A stretch of DNA of 64,000 nucleotides from Pelomonas lactea (GCF_043555885.1 NZ_JBIGHX010000009.1:247087-311086); one strand, 5' to 3'; positions 44,642 to 53,867 are shown, numbered from the stretch's first letter. Notes: generated from the sequence alone by a model not told the origin. Translations and numbers: made by a program.

Positions 44642-45217
44642 GTGGCGGCGCTGGACTTCCCGCCCGAACTGCTCGTCAAGGCCCAGGGCAGCGGCCTGGC
44701 CGTCAAGCTGGCCCTGTTCAGCGTGGACGGCGTGCTGACCGACGGCCGCCTCCACGTCGACGCCAACGGCGAGGCGATGACGACGTTCTCGCTGCAGGAC
44801 GGCCAGGGCCTGGCGCTGCTGCCGCAGGCCGGCATCACGCCGGTGCTGCTGTGCCGCCGCGACAGCCCCGGCCTGCGCCGCCTCGCGGCCCACCTGGGCG
44901 TGGCCCGCGTGCTGTACGGCGTGGACGACACGCTGGCCGCCGCCACGCCGCTGCTGGCCGAGTGCGGCGCGCAGTGGGGCGAGGTTGCCGCCATCGGCAG
45001 CGACTGGCCCGACCTGCCGCTGCTGTCCCGCGCCGGCTTCGCCTGCGCCCCCGCCGGCGCCCACGCCGAGGTGCGGGGCGTCGCCCACCACGTCACGGCC
45101 GCGCCGGCGGGGTGTGGCGCCGCCCGCGAGTTCTGCGACCTGCTGCTGATGGCCGCGGGCCGCTACGAGCGCCTGCTGCACGCCCACCACGACGCGCCGC
45201 ACGGAGACCGCCCATGA
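44642..45217 (+). CDS. kdsC: KdsC-like HAD protein with degenerate active site
   Basis: A 191-aa homologue of KDO-8-phosphate phosphatase, located where kdsC normally sits. All four HAD catalytic motifs are altered: the nucleophile DxDGVLTDG reads SVDGVLTDG (Ser27), the Thr of ITGR is Cys71, the conserved Lys is Thr97, and GDDxxD is GSDWPD (Ser120). The fold and the tail GAAREFCDLLLMAAGRYE are kept. It starts at GTG 44642, one base after kdsD, and overlaps lptC. It may be a pseudoenzyme, perhaps regulating KdsD or lptC expression; a true KdsC should exist elsewhere. Confidence 0.85.
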   Translation: MAALDFPPELLVKAQGSGLAVKLALFSVDGVLTDGRLHVDANGEAMTTFSLQDGQGLALLPQAGITPVLLCRRDSPGLRRLAAHLGVARVLYGVDDTLAAATPLLAECGAQWGEVAAIGSDWPDLPLLSRAGFACAPAGAHAEVRGVAHHVTAAPAGCGAAREFCDLLLMAAGRYERLLHAHHDAPHGDRP

Positions 45218-45876
45218 ACGCCCCCGCGCTGCCCGTTCCCGCGCCGCGCCGCCGCCCCGTCCAGCCCTGGCTGTGGCGTGCGCAGAGCCTGGTGTCCAGC
45301 TACCTGCCGCTGCTGCTGATGGCCTTGCTGGCCAGTGGCACCTGGTGGCTGGTGAAGAACACGCCGCTGCTGGGCGAGCCCGGCGAGCTCGCGCCACCGC
45401 GCCACGTGCCCGACTACCGCATGAACAACTTCGAGCTGCAGCGCATCGGCGCGGACGGCCGGCTCAACGTGCAGATCGCCGGCGCCGAGCTGCGCCACTA
45501 CCCCGACACCGACACCGTCGAGATCGACCAGGTGCGCGTGCGTGCCGTCGCGCCCGACGGCATGCTGGCCATCGCGGAGGCCAAGCGCGCCATCAGCAAC
45601 GGCGACGGCAGCGACCTGCAGCTGCTGGGCGACGTGCGGCTGCGCCGCCTGCCCGCCGGCGCCCGCGAGGACGCGCCGGCGCAGATGGAAGTGCGCGGCG
45701 AGTTCCTGCAGGCGCTGGCCAACAGCGAGATCCTGCGCTCGCACCTGCCGGTCACCATCCGCCAGGGCGGCACCACGCTGAATGCACAGAACTTCGAGTA
45801 CCGCCACCTGACCGGCCAGGTCAGCTTCACCGGCAAGGCGCAAGGCCAGATCACACCGCGGCCCACGAAGAAATGA
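45214..45876 (+). CDS. lptC: LPS export ABC transporter periplasmic protein LptC
   Basis: A 220-aa protein with a basic N-terminus, one transmembrane anchor (about 28-48) and a periplasmic beta-jellyroll with the LptC pattern DYRMNNFELQRIGADGR and GQVSFTGKAQGQI. It takes LPS from LptBFG and passes it to LptA. ATG 45214 overlaps the KdsC-like stop by four bases. The expected lptA and lptB do not follow; an SDR gene does. Confidence 0.88.
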   Translation: MNAPALPVPAPRRRPVQPWLWRAQSLVSSYLPLLLMALLASGTWWLVKNTPLLGEPGELAPPRHVPDYRMNNFELQRIGADGRLNVQIAGAELRHYPDTDTVEIDQVRVRAVAPDGMLAIAEAKRAISNGDGSDLQLLGDVRLRRLPAGAREDAPAQMEVRGEFLQALANSEILRSHLPVTIRQGGTTLNAQNFEYRHLTGQVSFTGKAQGQITPRPTKK

Positions 45877-46646
45877 CAGAGCTGGTCTTCATCACCGGCG
45901 CCTCCAGCGGCATCGGCCAGGCCCTGGCGCTGCGCTACTACCGCGACGGCGCGCGCCTCGCGCTGGTGGCACGCCGCACCGCCGAGGTGGAGCGCTGGGC
46001 CGCCGAGCAGCGGCTGGACCCGGCGCGCTTCCAGGTCTACGGCGCCGACGTGTCCGACGACGAGGCCATGGCCCGCACCGGGCGCGACTGCATTGCGCGC
46101 CAGGGCCTGCCCGACGTCGTCATCGCCAACGCCGGCATCAGCATCGGCATGGACACGACGCAGTTCGCCGACCTGGACGTCATGCGCCGCGTGTTCGCCA
46201 CCAACAACGTGGGCCTGGCTGCCACCTTCCACCCCTTCGTCGCCGCGATGAACGCGCGCGGCTCGGGCACGCTGGTGGGCGTGGCCAGCGTCGCGGCCAT
46301 CCGCGGCCTGCCGGGCCACGGGGCCTACTCGGCCAGCAAGGCCGCCGTCGTCGCCTACTGCGAGAGCCTGCGCGGCGAGTGCCGGCCCTTCGGCGTCAGG
46401 GTCGTCACGCTGCTGCCGGGCTACATCGACACGCCGCTGACACGCGGCAACCGCTACTCCATGCCCTTCCTGATGCCGGTCGACGACTTCGCCGACCAGG
46501 CCGTCCGCGCCATCCGCGCGCAGGTCAGCTACCGCGTCATCCCGTGGCAGATGGGCGTGCTCGCCAAGGTGCTGCGCCTGCTGCCCAACTGGCTGTATGA
46601 CCGCGCGCTGGCCAGCCGGCCGCGCAAGGCACGCGCGAGCGAGTAA
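45873..46646 (+). CDS. SDR-family oxidoreductase downstream of lptC
   Basis: A 257-aa classical SDR: TGASSGIG (8-15), NAGIS near 86-90, YxxxK as Tyr152/Lys156, and PGYIDTPLT. The last 60 residues hold a hydrophobic part (LMPVDDFADQ, VIPWQMGVLAKVLRLLPNWLY) found in membrane-associated SDRs. It overlaps the lptC stop by four bases, so it is part of this operon where lptA would normally be. Substrate unknown. Confidence 0.85.
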   Translation: MTELVFITGASSGIGQALALRYYRDGARLALVARRTAEVERWAAEQRLDPARFQVYGADVSDDEAMARTGRDCIARQGLPDVVIANAGISIGMDTTQFADLDVMRRVFATNNVGLAATFHPFVAAMNARGSGTLVGVASVAAIRGLPGHGAYSASKAAVVAYCESLRGECRPFGVRVVTLLPGYIDTPLTRGNRYSMPFLMPVDDFADQAVRAIRAQVSYRVIPWQMGVLAKVLRLLPNWLYDRALASRPRKARASE

Positions 46647-46710
46647 CTGCGCAGCTACACTGCGCGCCTCGCACCGATTGCCGCCGCACCGAGCGGCCGA
46701 GGAGGGCACC

Positions 46711-46737
46711 ATGCTGAAGGTTCTTCACCCCTGCTGA
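46711..46737 (+). CDS. Candidate leader peptide (8 aa)
   Basis: ATG-initiated ORF reading MLKVLHPC, with a near-ideal GAGGAGGG ribosome site just upstream, followed closely by a perfect 8-bp hairpin (46743-46750 with 46760-46767) and a 5-bp one (46779-46793). It lies 113 nt before the DUF5916-like gene. This could be an attenuator or translation-coupled leader. Confidence 0.4.
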   Translation: MLKVLHPC

Positions 46738-46849
46738 CGACTGCGCGCTGACGTCCTTCCAGCGCGCTCGCCTCTCGCAGCCCCTCGCGGGCTCCTTGCA
46801 TTGCGCCGCCGCCCGACCCGGGCCCGCGGCGCCCTCGGTTCGTTCCGCC

Positions 46850-49132
46850 ATGACATTCCGCCTCCTCGGCCTGGGCCTGCTCGCCCTGGCCCTGCCCGCC
46901 TGGGCCCACAACCCGACGGCGCTGCGCCTCGCGCCCGACGCCGCCACGCCGCAGATCGACGGCCGCCTCGATGACGACGCCTGGCAACGCGCGCCCGTCT
47001 ACGAGCGCTTCGTGCAGTTCCTGCCCGCCGACAAGCAGCCGGCGCGCTGGCGAACCACCGTGCAGGTGCTGGTCACCGGCGACGCGCTGGTCTTCGGCAT
47101 CCGCGCCTGGGACCCCGAGCCCGGCCGCATCCGCGCGCCGCTGGCCCGGCGCGACCAGGTCAAGGCCGACCAGGACTTCGTCTCCGTCTTCATCGACCCC
47201 GTCGGGCACCGCCGCAGCGCGCAGTACGTGCGCGTCAGCGCCGCCGGTGCGCTGGAGGACGGCCAGTTCTCCGCCGAGGACGACGCCGAGGACACTGCGC
47301 CCGACTTCGACGTCGAGGCCGCGGCGGCCCGCCTGCCCGACGGCTACAGCGTCGAGCTGCGCTGGCCGCTGGCCGCGCTGCGGTTCCCGCATGCCGACGG
47401 CCTGCCCTGGCGCATGCTGGTGGTGCGCAACATCCCGCGCGAAGACCGCACGCTGGACGTCAGCGCGCCGGCCATGACCAAGGACGCGCTCAGCTTCATC
47501 GCCGAGCTGCAGCCGCTGGACGGCCTGGGCGACCTCGTGGAACAGGTGCGCGAGCGCAGCTTCATCGCCTTGCGCCCCGAGCTGACGCTGCGCTCGACGA
47601 ACGATCGCGACGAGGCCGGCCAGGTGCGGCGCACGCGCAAGGCCTCGCTGGGCGCCGAGTTCAAGTGGCGGCCGCGCGCCGACTGGGTCATCGACGCGAC
47701 GCTGAACCCCGACTTCTCCCAGGTGGAGCTGGACGAGCCCCAGCTCGCCGGCAACACCCGCTTCGCGCTCAGCGTGCCGGAGAAGCGGCCGTTCTTCCTG
47801 GAGAGCGCCGACGTCGTCGGCCCCACGCAGGCCGACGAATCCGGCGAGAACCGCAGCCTCGCGGCCTTCTACACCCGCGCCATCACCGACCCCGACTGGG
47901 GCCTGCGCGCCACCTGGCGCGGCGCCAGCGCCGAGGCCACCGCACTGCACCTGCGCGACGCCGGCGGCGGCACCGTGCTGCGCGCCGGCGCGTTCGCCAC
48001 CCGCACCGGCCTGCAGCCGCGCGACTCCGAGGCCAGTTTCGCCCGCGGCCGCCTGCAGCTGGGCGGCGTCGGGCTGGCCGGGCTGGTGTCGGCGCGCGAC
48101 TTCGGCCACGGCCTGGCCACGCACGTCGTCGGCAGCGACGGCGTCTTGCGCGCCGGCGACAGCGACCAGTTCCGCGGCCACCTGCTGCTGTCCAGCACGA
48201 CGCTGGGGCTGGACGAGGACGGCCAGGTGCGGCGCGTGTCCCGCGAGCGCGGCCACCGCGCGTGGCTGGGCTGGCGCCACCGCGACGCCGACTGGGTCGC
48301 CAACGTCAACGTCGAGGAGATCAGCCCGCGCTTCGCCAACGACAACGGCTTCGTCAGCCAGAGCGGCATCCGCCGCGCGTCGGCCTTCGGCTACCTGCGG
48401 CTGGGCCCGCGCGAGCTGGCCGGCGTCGACCTGCACGACAGCGAATTCCAGCTCAAGCTGCAGGAGACGCGCACCGTGGCCGACCCGCTGCTGGGCGTCG
48501 CGGCGGGCCAGGTCGTCGACCGCCTGCTGCAGCCCGGCTTCTGGATGGCCGCGGCGCGCAACACCGGCATCTGGGGCCATCTGGGCCTGGACAGCCACCG
48601 CGCGAAGAGCGGCGGCCGGCTGCACGACACGCGCACGCTGCTGCTGGGCTTCGAGTCCAACCCCGGCGAGCTGCTGAGTTTCCTGATGGCCGAGGTCGAA
48701 TGGGGCCGCCGCCTGGACGTGGACGCGGACCGCGTGGGGCTCGGCCTGCAGGCGCAGCTGGAGGCCAAGCTGCGCACACCGCTGGCGGGCGGCTGGTGGC
48801 TGGAGTTCGAGCAGCGCCTGGGCCTGGGCACCGTCGACGCGCCCGACGGCCGGCGCGCCTTCACGGACCGCAGCGCTCAGAGCCTGGTCGTGCTGCACCT
48901 GAGCCCGCGCGACTCACTGCGCGTCATCCACCAGCAGACCCACTTCACGCGCCGGGCCGACGCCAGCGTGGCGCTGGCCGACGAGGACAGCCGGCAACGC
49001 CAGCTGGCCGTCATGTTCCAGCACCGCGTGGGCCTGTCGCGCATCGTCAGCCTGGGCCTGAACCGCGCCAGCGAACGCCCGGGCCTGGCACGCAGCCGCG
49101 AGCTGTTCGCGAAGCTGACGCTGGGGTATTGA
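46850..49132 (+). CDS. DUF5916-type outer-membrane protein with CBM9-like N-terminus
   Basis: A 760-aa exported protein: signal peptide (about 1-19, ending AWA), a family-9-like carbohydrate-binding domain (about 25-200: PQIDGRLDDDAWQRA, VFIDPVGHRR, VRWPLAALRF-like strand), and a long beta-strand-rich half (FSQVELDEPQ, SVPEKRPFFLE) that looks like an outer-membrane barrel ending in an aromatic residue (LGY). The family is often annotated DUF5916 or carbohydrate-binding; function unknown. ATG 46850 is chosen; TTG 46796 is weaker. Repeat copy D follows its stop. Confidence 0.75.
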   Translation: MTFRLLGLGLLALALPAWAHNPTALRLAPDAATPQIDGRLDDDAWQRAPVYERFVQFLPADKQPARWRTTVQVLVTGDALVFGIRAWDPEPGRIRAPLARRDQVKADQDFVSVFIDPVGHRRSAQYVRVSAAGALEDGQFSAEDDAEDTAPDFDVEAAAARLPDGYSVELRWPLAALRFPHADGLPWRMLVVRNIPREDRTLDVSAPAMTKDALSFIAELQPLDGLGDLVEQVRERSFIALRPELTLRSTNDRDEAGQVRRTRKASLGAEFKWRPRADWVIDATLNPDFSQVELDEPQLAGNTRFALSVPEKRPFFLESADVVGPTQADESGENRSLAAFYTRAITDPDWGLRATWRGASAEATALHLRDAGGGTVLRAGAFATRTGLQPRDSEASFARGRLQLGGVGLAGLVSARDFGHGLATHVVGSDGVLRAGDSDQFRGHLLLSSTTLGLDEDGQVRRVSRERGHRAWLGWRHRDADWVANVNVEEISPRFANDNGFVSQSGIRRASAFGYLRLGPRELAGVDLHDSEFQLKLQETRTVADPLLGVAAGQVVDRLLQPGFWMAAARNTGIWGHLGLDSHRAKSGGRLHDTRTLLLGFESNPGELLSFLMAEVEWGRRLDVDADRVGLGLQAQLEAKLRTPLAGGWWLEFEQRLGLGTVDAPDGRRAFTDRSAQSLVVLHLSPRDSLRVIHQQTHFTRRADASVALADEDSRQRQLAVMFQHRVGLSRIVSLGLNRASERPGLARSRELFAKLTLGY

Positions 49133-49190
49133 GGCCCCTCGTCCGGTCCTGGGCGGGCCGGCTTGGGGCGGGCCGGCGCTCGCCCCGCAA
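49133..49190 (+). repeat. Dispersed post-stop structured repeat, copy D (short)
   Basis: Directly after the TGA: GGCCCCTCGTCCGGTCCTG then GGGCCGGCTTGGGGCGGGCC and GGCGCTCGCCCCG. It lacks the central GAGGGGACGGCG block, so it is a truncated or diverged member. Confidence 0.5.
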
Positions 49191-49221
49191 GCACCGCGCG
49201 GGGCCTTCCTGGCGCGGCAGG

Positions 49222-49249
49222 CAAAAGAAAAGGCGCCCGAAGGCGCCTT
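49222..49249 (-). terminator. Intrinsic terminator of the RRM-protein gene
   Basis: On the minus strand, AAGGCGCC-TTCG-GGCGCCTT forms a perfect 8-bp stem with a UUCG-type loop (arms 49242-49249 and 49230-49237), followed by TTCTTTTG. It ends 30 bases past the stop at 49279. On the plus strand the same stem is followed by TTGTTCATT, so it may also act on the DUF5916 transcript. Confidence 0.85.
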
Positions 49250-49278
49250 GTTCATTGTGCTGGGGTCAGCAGCAGGGC

Positions 49279-49812
<534 letters not shown>

Positions 49813-50035
49813 GGGGAAGCCCTTCTCTAACTCAAAAATCAAAAAACCATGTGGAGCTTCAACCCATCGTGAACCATTCAAGCGAAGGTGCGGCGTCCAG
49901 ACACAGGCAAATCATTATGGTGGCGAGGTCAAGAAATGCACGGCGGCCCTCCGACAAGTGTTGTTTTTCAGAGCTAGCACAAACCCTGTCGGGTCCCGTT
50001 TCTCATGTTCGTGTCATCGCTACGATCCCCTTCCG

Positions 50036-50935
50036 ATGCCTTTTTCACCGCTTTCCGCCCTCGCCCGCGTCCTGTGCAGCATCGACGCGCCCCGCAACCT
50101 GCGAGCCCTCTACGGCCTGCTGGCAGGCTTCTGCGTGGCCGGCCTGCTGCTCGCCATGGCGCAGTCGTCCATTGCCCGTGGGCAGGAAACCCTGGGCGCG
50201 CTGTGGCTGGGCCTGGCGCTGGCTGTCGCTTTTTTTGGCGTCAACACGACGGGCCTGATGCTGATGGACCAGGCGCGCGGCCTGCCCGTGCGTGACCCGC
50301 AGGACGCGCTGGCCGACGCGCTGCGCAGCGGCCACCGTGTGCTGCTGGCGCTGCTGGCCTGCCTGTCGCTGGCTGCGGTTGGCGTGGCCGTGCTGGCCGC
50401 GCTGCTGTGGGCCACGCGCTGGCCCTGGGTGGGCGCGCCGCTGATGGCCGTGGTGCTGCCGGTGGGCGTGCTGCTGCTGGGCGGGCTGGCGTTCGTACTG
50501 GTCGTCCTGGTGGGCCCGCTGGCCGGGCCGGCGGTCTGGGCCGGCCAGCGCAGTGGCGGCGTGCTGCGCTTCGTGCGCGGGCGGCTGCGCCACGGGCTGC
50601 CGGAAACGGCGCTGCTGATGTCGGCCGTCTATCTGCTGGTGGCGCTGAGCACCGCGGCCGTCAGCTTCGTCGTCGTGACGGGCGGCAAGCTGCTGGCCGG
50701 GCTGGCCATCCTGGGCGCGGGCATCGAGCTGCCGGCGCGCCAGCTGCTGGCCGGCGTCGCGGGGCTGGGCCCGCGAGGCCTGGGCGCCAGCGGCATGGCG
50801 CTGGAGGGCGGCAACCTGGGGCTGGCCGCGCTGATCGGCGGCGGCGTGGTGTTCGCGCTGGCGCTGGCGCTGCCGACGCTGGTGTGGCTGCGCGGCTGCT
50901 GTGCGGTGTACCTGGCGTTGACCGAAGAAGAATGA
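50036..50935 (+). CDS. Multi-helix integral membrane protein of unknown function
   Basis: A 299-aa protein with about six to eight hydrophobic helices and very few charged residues outside loops. No family recognised. ATG 50036 is the first start after the divergent promoter; the frame is open upstream to 49802, overlapping the rbp start region. It overlaps the BtuF-like gene by four bases, so it may be its partner; a permease for the same ligand is possible but not shown. Confidence 0.7.
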   Translation: MPFSPLSALARVLCSIDAPRNLRALYGLLAGFCVAGLLLAMAQSSIARGQETLGALWLGLALAVAFFGVNTTGLMLMDQARGLPVRDPQDALADALRSGHRVLLALLACLSLAAVGVAVLAALLWATRWPWVGAPLMAVVLPVGVLLLGGLAFVLVVLVGPLAGPAVWAGQRSGGVLRFVRGRLRHGLPETALLMSAVYLLVALSTAAVSFVVVTGGKLLAGLAILGAGIELPARQLLAGVAGLGPRGLGASGMALEGGNLGLAALIGGGVVFALALALPTLVWLRGCCAVYLALTEEE

Positions 50936-51741
50936 CGCCGCGCGGAGCCGAGGGGCCAAGGATCGCGTCGCTGGTGCCGAGTGCGACCGAGACGCTGGTC
51001 GCCCTGGGTCTCGGGCCTCACCTCGTCGCCCGCACAGGCTTCTGCATCCACCCGGCCGACGCGCTGCGGGACGTGCCCAAGGTGGGCGGCACCAAGGACG
51101 TGAATCTTGCCAAGCTGAAAAGGTTGGCGCCGTCACATGTGGTCGTGAACGTCGACGAGAACCGGCGCGAGACTGCCGAGGCGCTGCGGGAATTCGTGCC
51201 CCACGTCATCGTCACGCACCCGCAGCGGCCCGAGGACAACCTGGCGCTGTTCGAGCAGCTGCGCGCCGCCTTCGCCGGCCTGCCGGGCGTCGACGAGCGC
51301 GCGGCGGCGCTGTCGGCCGGGTTCTCGGCGGCGCTGGCGCGTTGCCGCAGCCAGCCTCGGCCCGCAGAACGGGTGCTCTACCTGATCTGGCGCGACCCGT
51401 GGATGACCGTGGCGCGCGACACCTACATCTCGGCGCTGCTGGCCGAGATCGGCTGGCGCAGCTGGCCCGACGCGCACGGTGGCGAGCACGGCGCCGGCCG
51501 CTACCCGGCGCTGGCGGGTGACGAGCCCTGGCTGCGCAACGTCGACCGCGTGCTGCTCAGCTCCGAGCCGTATCGCTTCAACGAGACGCACAGGGCCGAG
51601 GCCCAGGCGCTGTGCCCGCAGGCCCGCGTGCAGCTGGTGGACGGCGAGCTGCTGAGCTGGTGGGGCTCGCGCGGCGCGGCGGGGCTGGACTACCTGTGCC
51701 AGCTCAGCGGGCCCAGTCAATGCGATCAAGCAGCTTTTTGA
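50932..51741 (+). CDS. BtuF-like helical-backbone metal/cobalamin-binding protein
   Basis: A 269-aa protein with the periplasmic binding protein class III pattern (IASLVPSATETLVALGLG, VPKVGGTKDVNLAKLKRLAPSHVVVN, DGELLSWWGSR). Related proteins carry vitamin B12 or iron complexes; here there is no signal peptide, which is unusual for a transport component. It may be a cytoplasmic binding protein or misannotated start. It overlaps the upstream membrane-protein gene (ATGA) and its last 38 bases overlap the convergent reverse-transcriptase gene. Confidence 0.8.
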   Translation: MTPRGAEGPRIASLVPSATETLVALGLGPHLVARTGFCIHPADALRDVPKVGGTKDVNLAKLKRLAPSHVVVNVDENRRETAEALREFVPHVIVTHPQRPEDNLALFEQLRAAFAGLPGVDERAAALSAGFSAALARCRSQPRPAERVLYLIWRDPWMTVARDTYISALLAEIGWRSWPDAHGGEHGAGRYPALAGDEPWLRNVDRVLLSSEPYRFNETHRAEAQALCPQARVQLVDGELLSWWGSRGAAGLDYLCQLSGPSQCDQAAF

Positions 51742-53002
51742 GCTTTTGCGCCCTGGCGGCGTTGAGCTGAGCCGTCCAGGCCACACGGCCCTGCAGGTGG
51801 CCGCGCCAGTCGGCGTGATCGTCACGGTTCTGCGTGGACGGGCCGTCGATGACGCAGCGATGCAGCACGGCCTTCAGGCGGTCGAACTCGTCGCGCGGCA
51901 GGTTGGGCCGTGCGTTGACGACGATGCCGCAGACCGACTGCCGCTGCCCGGCGCCCAGCGCGCGCGTCTTGCGCGGGTTGATGACGAAGCCCTCGTCGGC
52001 GGCGATGGCGGCCACCCAGGCCGAGAGCGCATGCACTGGCAGCGTGGCGGGGCCGGAGATGACGAGGTCGTCCGCGTAGCGGCTGTAGCGCGCGCCGAAG
52101 GCCTCGGCCAGGCCCGTGAGCCGCGCGTCCAGCCCGAAGGCGCACAGATTGGCCAGCGCGGGCGACGTAGGCGCGCCCTGCGGCAGGTGCGGGTCGCGCA
52201 GCCGCTGTCGCTGCGGCCAGGCCAGCCGGGGTTCGCCGCGCAGCCAGGCCTCGGGCGCGGCGGTGGTGCCCAGCGCGGTCAGCGCGCAGGCGACGGCCGT
52301 GGAGTAGCCCAGCGCCCTGAAAAGCGCATGCACGCGCGACGCACACACCGTTGCAAAGAAGTCGCTCAGGTCGAAGCGCAAGACCCGCCCCTGGCCGGCA
52401 TGCTGCGCCGCGTGCTGCACGACCGAGCGGCCCGGCGCGAAGCCGAACGCGGCCGGGTGCGGCGGCAGGCCGTCCAGCAGCTGGGTCAGCAGGCGGCGCT
52501 GCACGGCCCGCAGGTGCGGCTCGGGCACCTCCAGCAGCCGCCAGCCCGCGCCGTCGCCACGCTTGGGCACGAGCTGCTGGCGGTAATGCTGCTGCGCCAG
52601 CGGCCGGCGGCGCTGCCAGTCGGCGGGCAGCGTCAGCCGCCACAGGCCGGCCGGCGTCAGGCCCAGGCCGCGGGCCAGCGCGCCGACGGTGGGCCAGTGC
52701 GGGCGCTCCAGCCCGGCCGGCGCGGGCGGCAGGTCCTCAGGCGGGCGCAGCAGCCAGTGGCGGGCCTGCGGGCGGGCGTCACCGGCCCAGGCCTCGGCGA
52801 AGCCGTCGTCGGCCAGAACGCGCTCGCCCAGCGTCTGCACGTCCAGCCGCCGCCAGACCTCGCCCGGCACGCGCGCCATCGCCTGCGCCAGCCGGGCCAG
52901 CCACGGCGGTCGCGCCTGGAGGCAGACGGCCATGCGCGCCGCCAGCCCGTCCACGTCATGCGGGCCGGCCAGCATCGCGCGGGCCAGCGCCCGGGCGGTC
53001 AT
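51704..53002 (-). CDS. Retron-like reverse transcriptase (RNA-directed DNA polymerase)
   Basis: A 432-aa protein. About 140 N-terminal residues of unknown fold precede the polymerase: RT1 with QLVPKRGD, FDLSDFF (Asp211), PQGAPTSPALANL (274-286), catalytic YADD (309-312), and NPRKTR. It most resembles bacterial retron RTs of the Myxococcus Mx162 type in the region FGFAPGRSVV. The retron NAxxH motif is HAAQH (197-201), and the VTG motif is VCG (357-359). ATG 53002 is chosen; GTG 53020 with GGGAG is possible. It faces marC across a 219-nt gap of palindromes. No msr-msd RNA was identified with confidence. Confidence 0.85.
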   Translation of the reverse strand: MTARALARAMLAGPHDVDGLAARMAVCLQARPPWLARLAQAMARVPGEVWRRLDVQTLGERVLADDGFAEAWAGDARPQARHWLLRPPEDLPPAPAGLERPHWPTVGALARGLGLTPAGLWRLTLPADWQRRRPLAQQHYRQQLVPKRGDGAGWRLLEVPEPHLRAVQRRLLTQLLDGLPPHPAAFGFAPGRSVVQHAAQHAGQGRVLRFDLSDFFATVCASRVHALFRALGYSTAVACALTALGTTAAPEAWLRGEPRLAWPQRQRLRDPHLPQGAPTSPALANLCAFGLDARLTGLAEAFGARYSRYADDLVISGPATLPVHALSAWVAAIAADEGFVINPRKTRALGAGQRQSVCGIVVNARPNLPRDEFDRLKAVLHRCVIDGPSTQNRDDHADWRGHLQGRVAWTAQLNAARAQKLKKLLDRIDWAR

Positions 53003-53221
53003 CGTGCGGGCTGTGTCCACCCGTCGTGTCTCCCTGGAAAAGGTGCGGCACGCCGCCCGAGCGACGGGTGATGCGTGAGGGGTCGGGCGCTGGGGCGCCC
53101 CGCGCTTCACGCCCTGCAGGGCATGGCATCGAGAACCCCCGGGGGTGCCCCGGGGTGCTTGCCGGTGAAGGCAGGCGAAGACCTCAGGCGACGGCCGCGC
53201 GGCGATGGTAGCCTCGCCGGC
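53003..53221. other. Palindrome-rich gap between reverse transcriptase and marC
   Basis: This gap contains ACCCCCGGGGGT, GCCCTGCAGGGC and GGGGCGCCCC palindromes, and an 8-bp inverted pair CACCCGTC/GACGGGTG (53018-53025 and 53063-53070) around the RT start, which could mask its ribosome site. It also has to hold the marC promoter. A retron ncRNA would be expected here, on the minus strand, if this is a retron. Confidence 0.45.
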
Positions 53222-53863
53222 ATGGACATCTACAAGCCTCTGGTCGCGCTGCTGGCCATCGTGAACCCCGTGGGCGTGGTGCCCTTCTTCATCCACTTCA
53301 CGGCGGGCCTGACGCGCGTGCAGCGGCGCAAGACCATCCTCGTCAGCGCCAGCACGGCGGGCATCGTCATCGCGCTCAGTGCGCTGTTCGGGCTGAAGAT
53401 CATCGAGTTCTTCGGCATCTCGCTGGCCAGCTTCCAGGTGGGCGGCGGCTGCCTGCTGCTGATCAGCTCGCTGCAGATGCTGAACGCGCAGCCGGCCGAG
53501 GCGCGCAAGGAGGACGTCTCCGAGGGCAACAGCAAGGCCGATGCCGGCGCCAGCATCGCCGTCGTGCCGCTGGCCATCCCGCTGCTGACGGGACCGGCCA
53601 CGATCTCGACGATGGTCATCTACGCCGACAAGACCCGTGTCTGGTGGGAGCTGGCCGTCCTGTGCGGCTACGGCGTCGTCGTGGCGCTGGTGACCTTCGT
53701 GACGTTCTCGGCCAGCAGCAAGATCGCCAAGGTGCTGGGCCAGACCGGCATCAACATCATGACGCGGCTGATGGGCCTGATCCTCGCCGCGCTGGCCGTC
53801 GAACTGCTGGCGGACGGGCTCATCAAGCTGTTCCCGGTGCTGGCTGCGCGCACGGTGGGCTGA
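53222..53863 (+). CDS. MarC-family integral membrane protein
   Basis: A 213-aa protein with six helices in the MarC/UPF0056 fold. Motifs: AIVNPVGVVPFFI at the start and PLAIPLLTGPATIST midway. Function unresolved; once linked to multidrug resistance, this has not held up. It is four bases upstream of the flavin oxidoreductase gene, so co-transcribed. Confidence 0.88.
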   Translation: MDIYKPLVALLAIVNPVGVVPFFIHFTAGLTRVQRRKTILVSASTAGIVIALSALFGLKIIEFFGISLASFQVGGGCLLLISSLQMLNAQPAEARKEDVSEGNSKADAGASIAVVPLAIPLLTGPATISTMVIYADKTRVWWELAVLCGYGVVVALVTFVTFSASSKIAKVLGQTGINIMTRLMGLILAALAVELLADGLIKLFPVLAARTVG

Positions 53864-53867
53864 CGCC

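Noticed and set aside
53018..53160. A retron msr-msd RNA
   Set aside because: Palindromes exist but I could not find a convincing a1/a2 pair with a branching guanosine, so I list only the gap and the reverse transcriptase.
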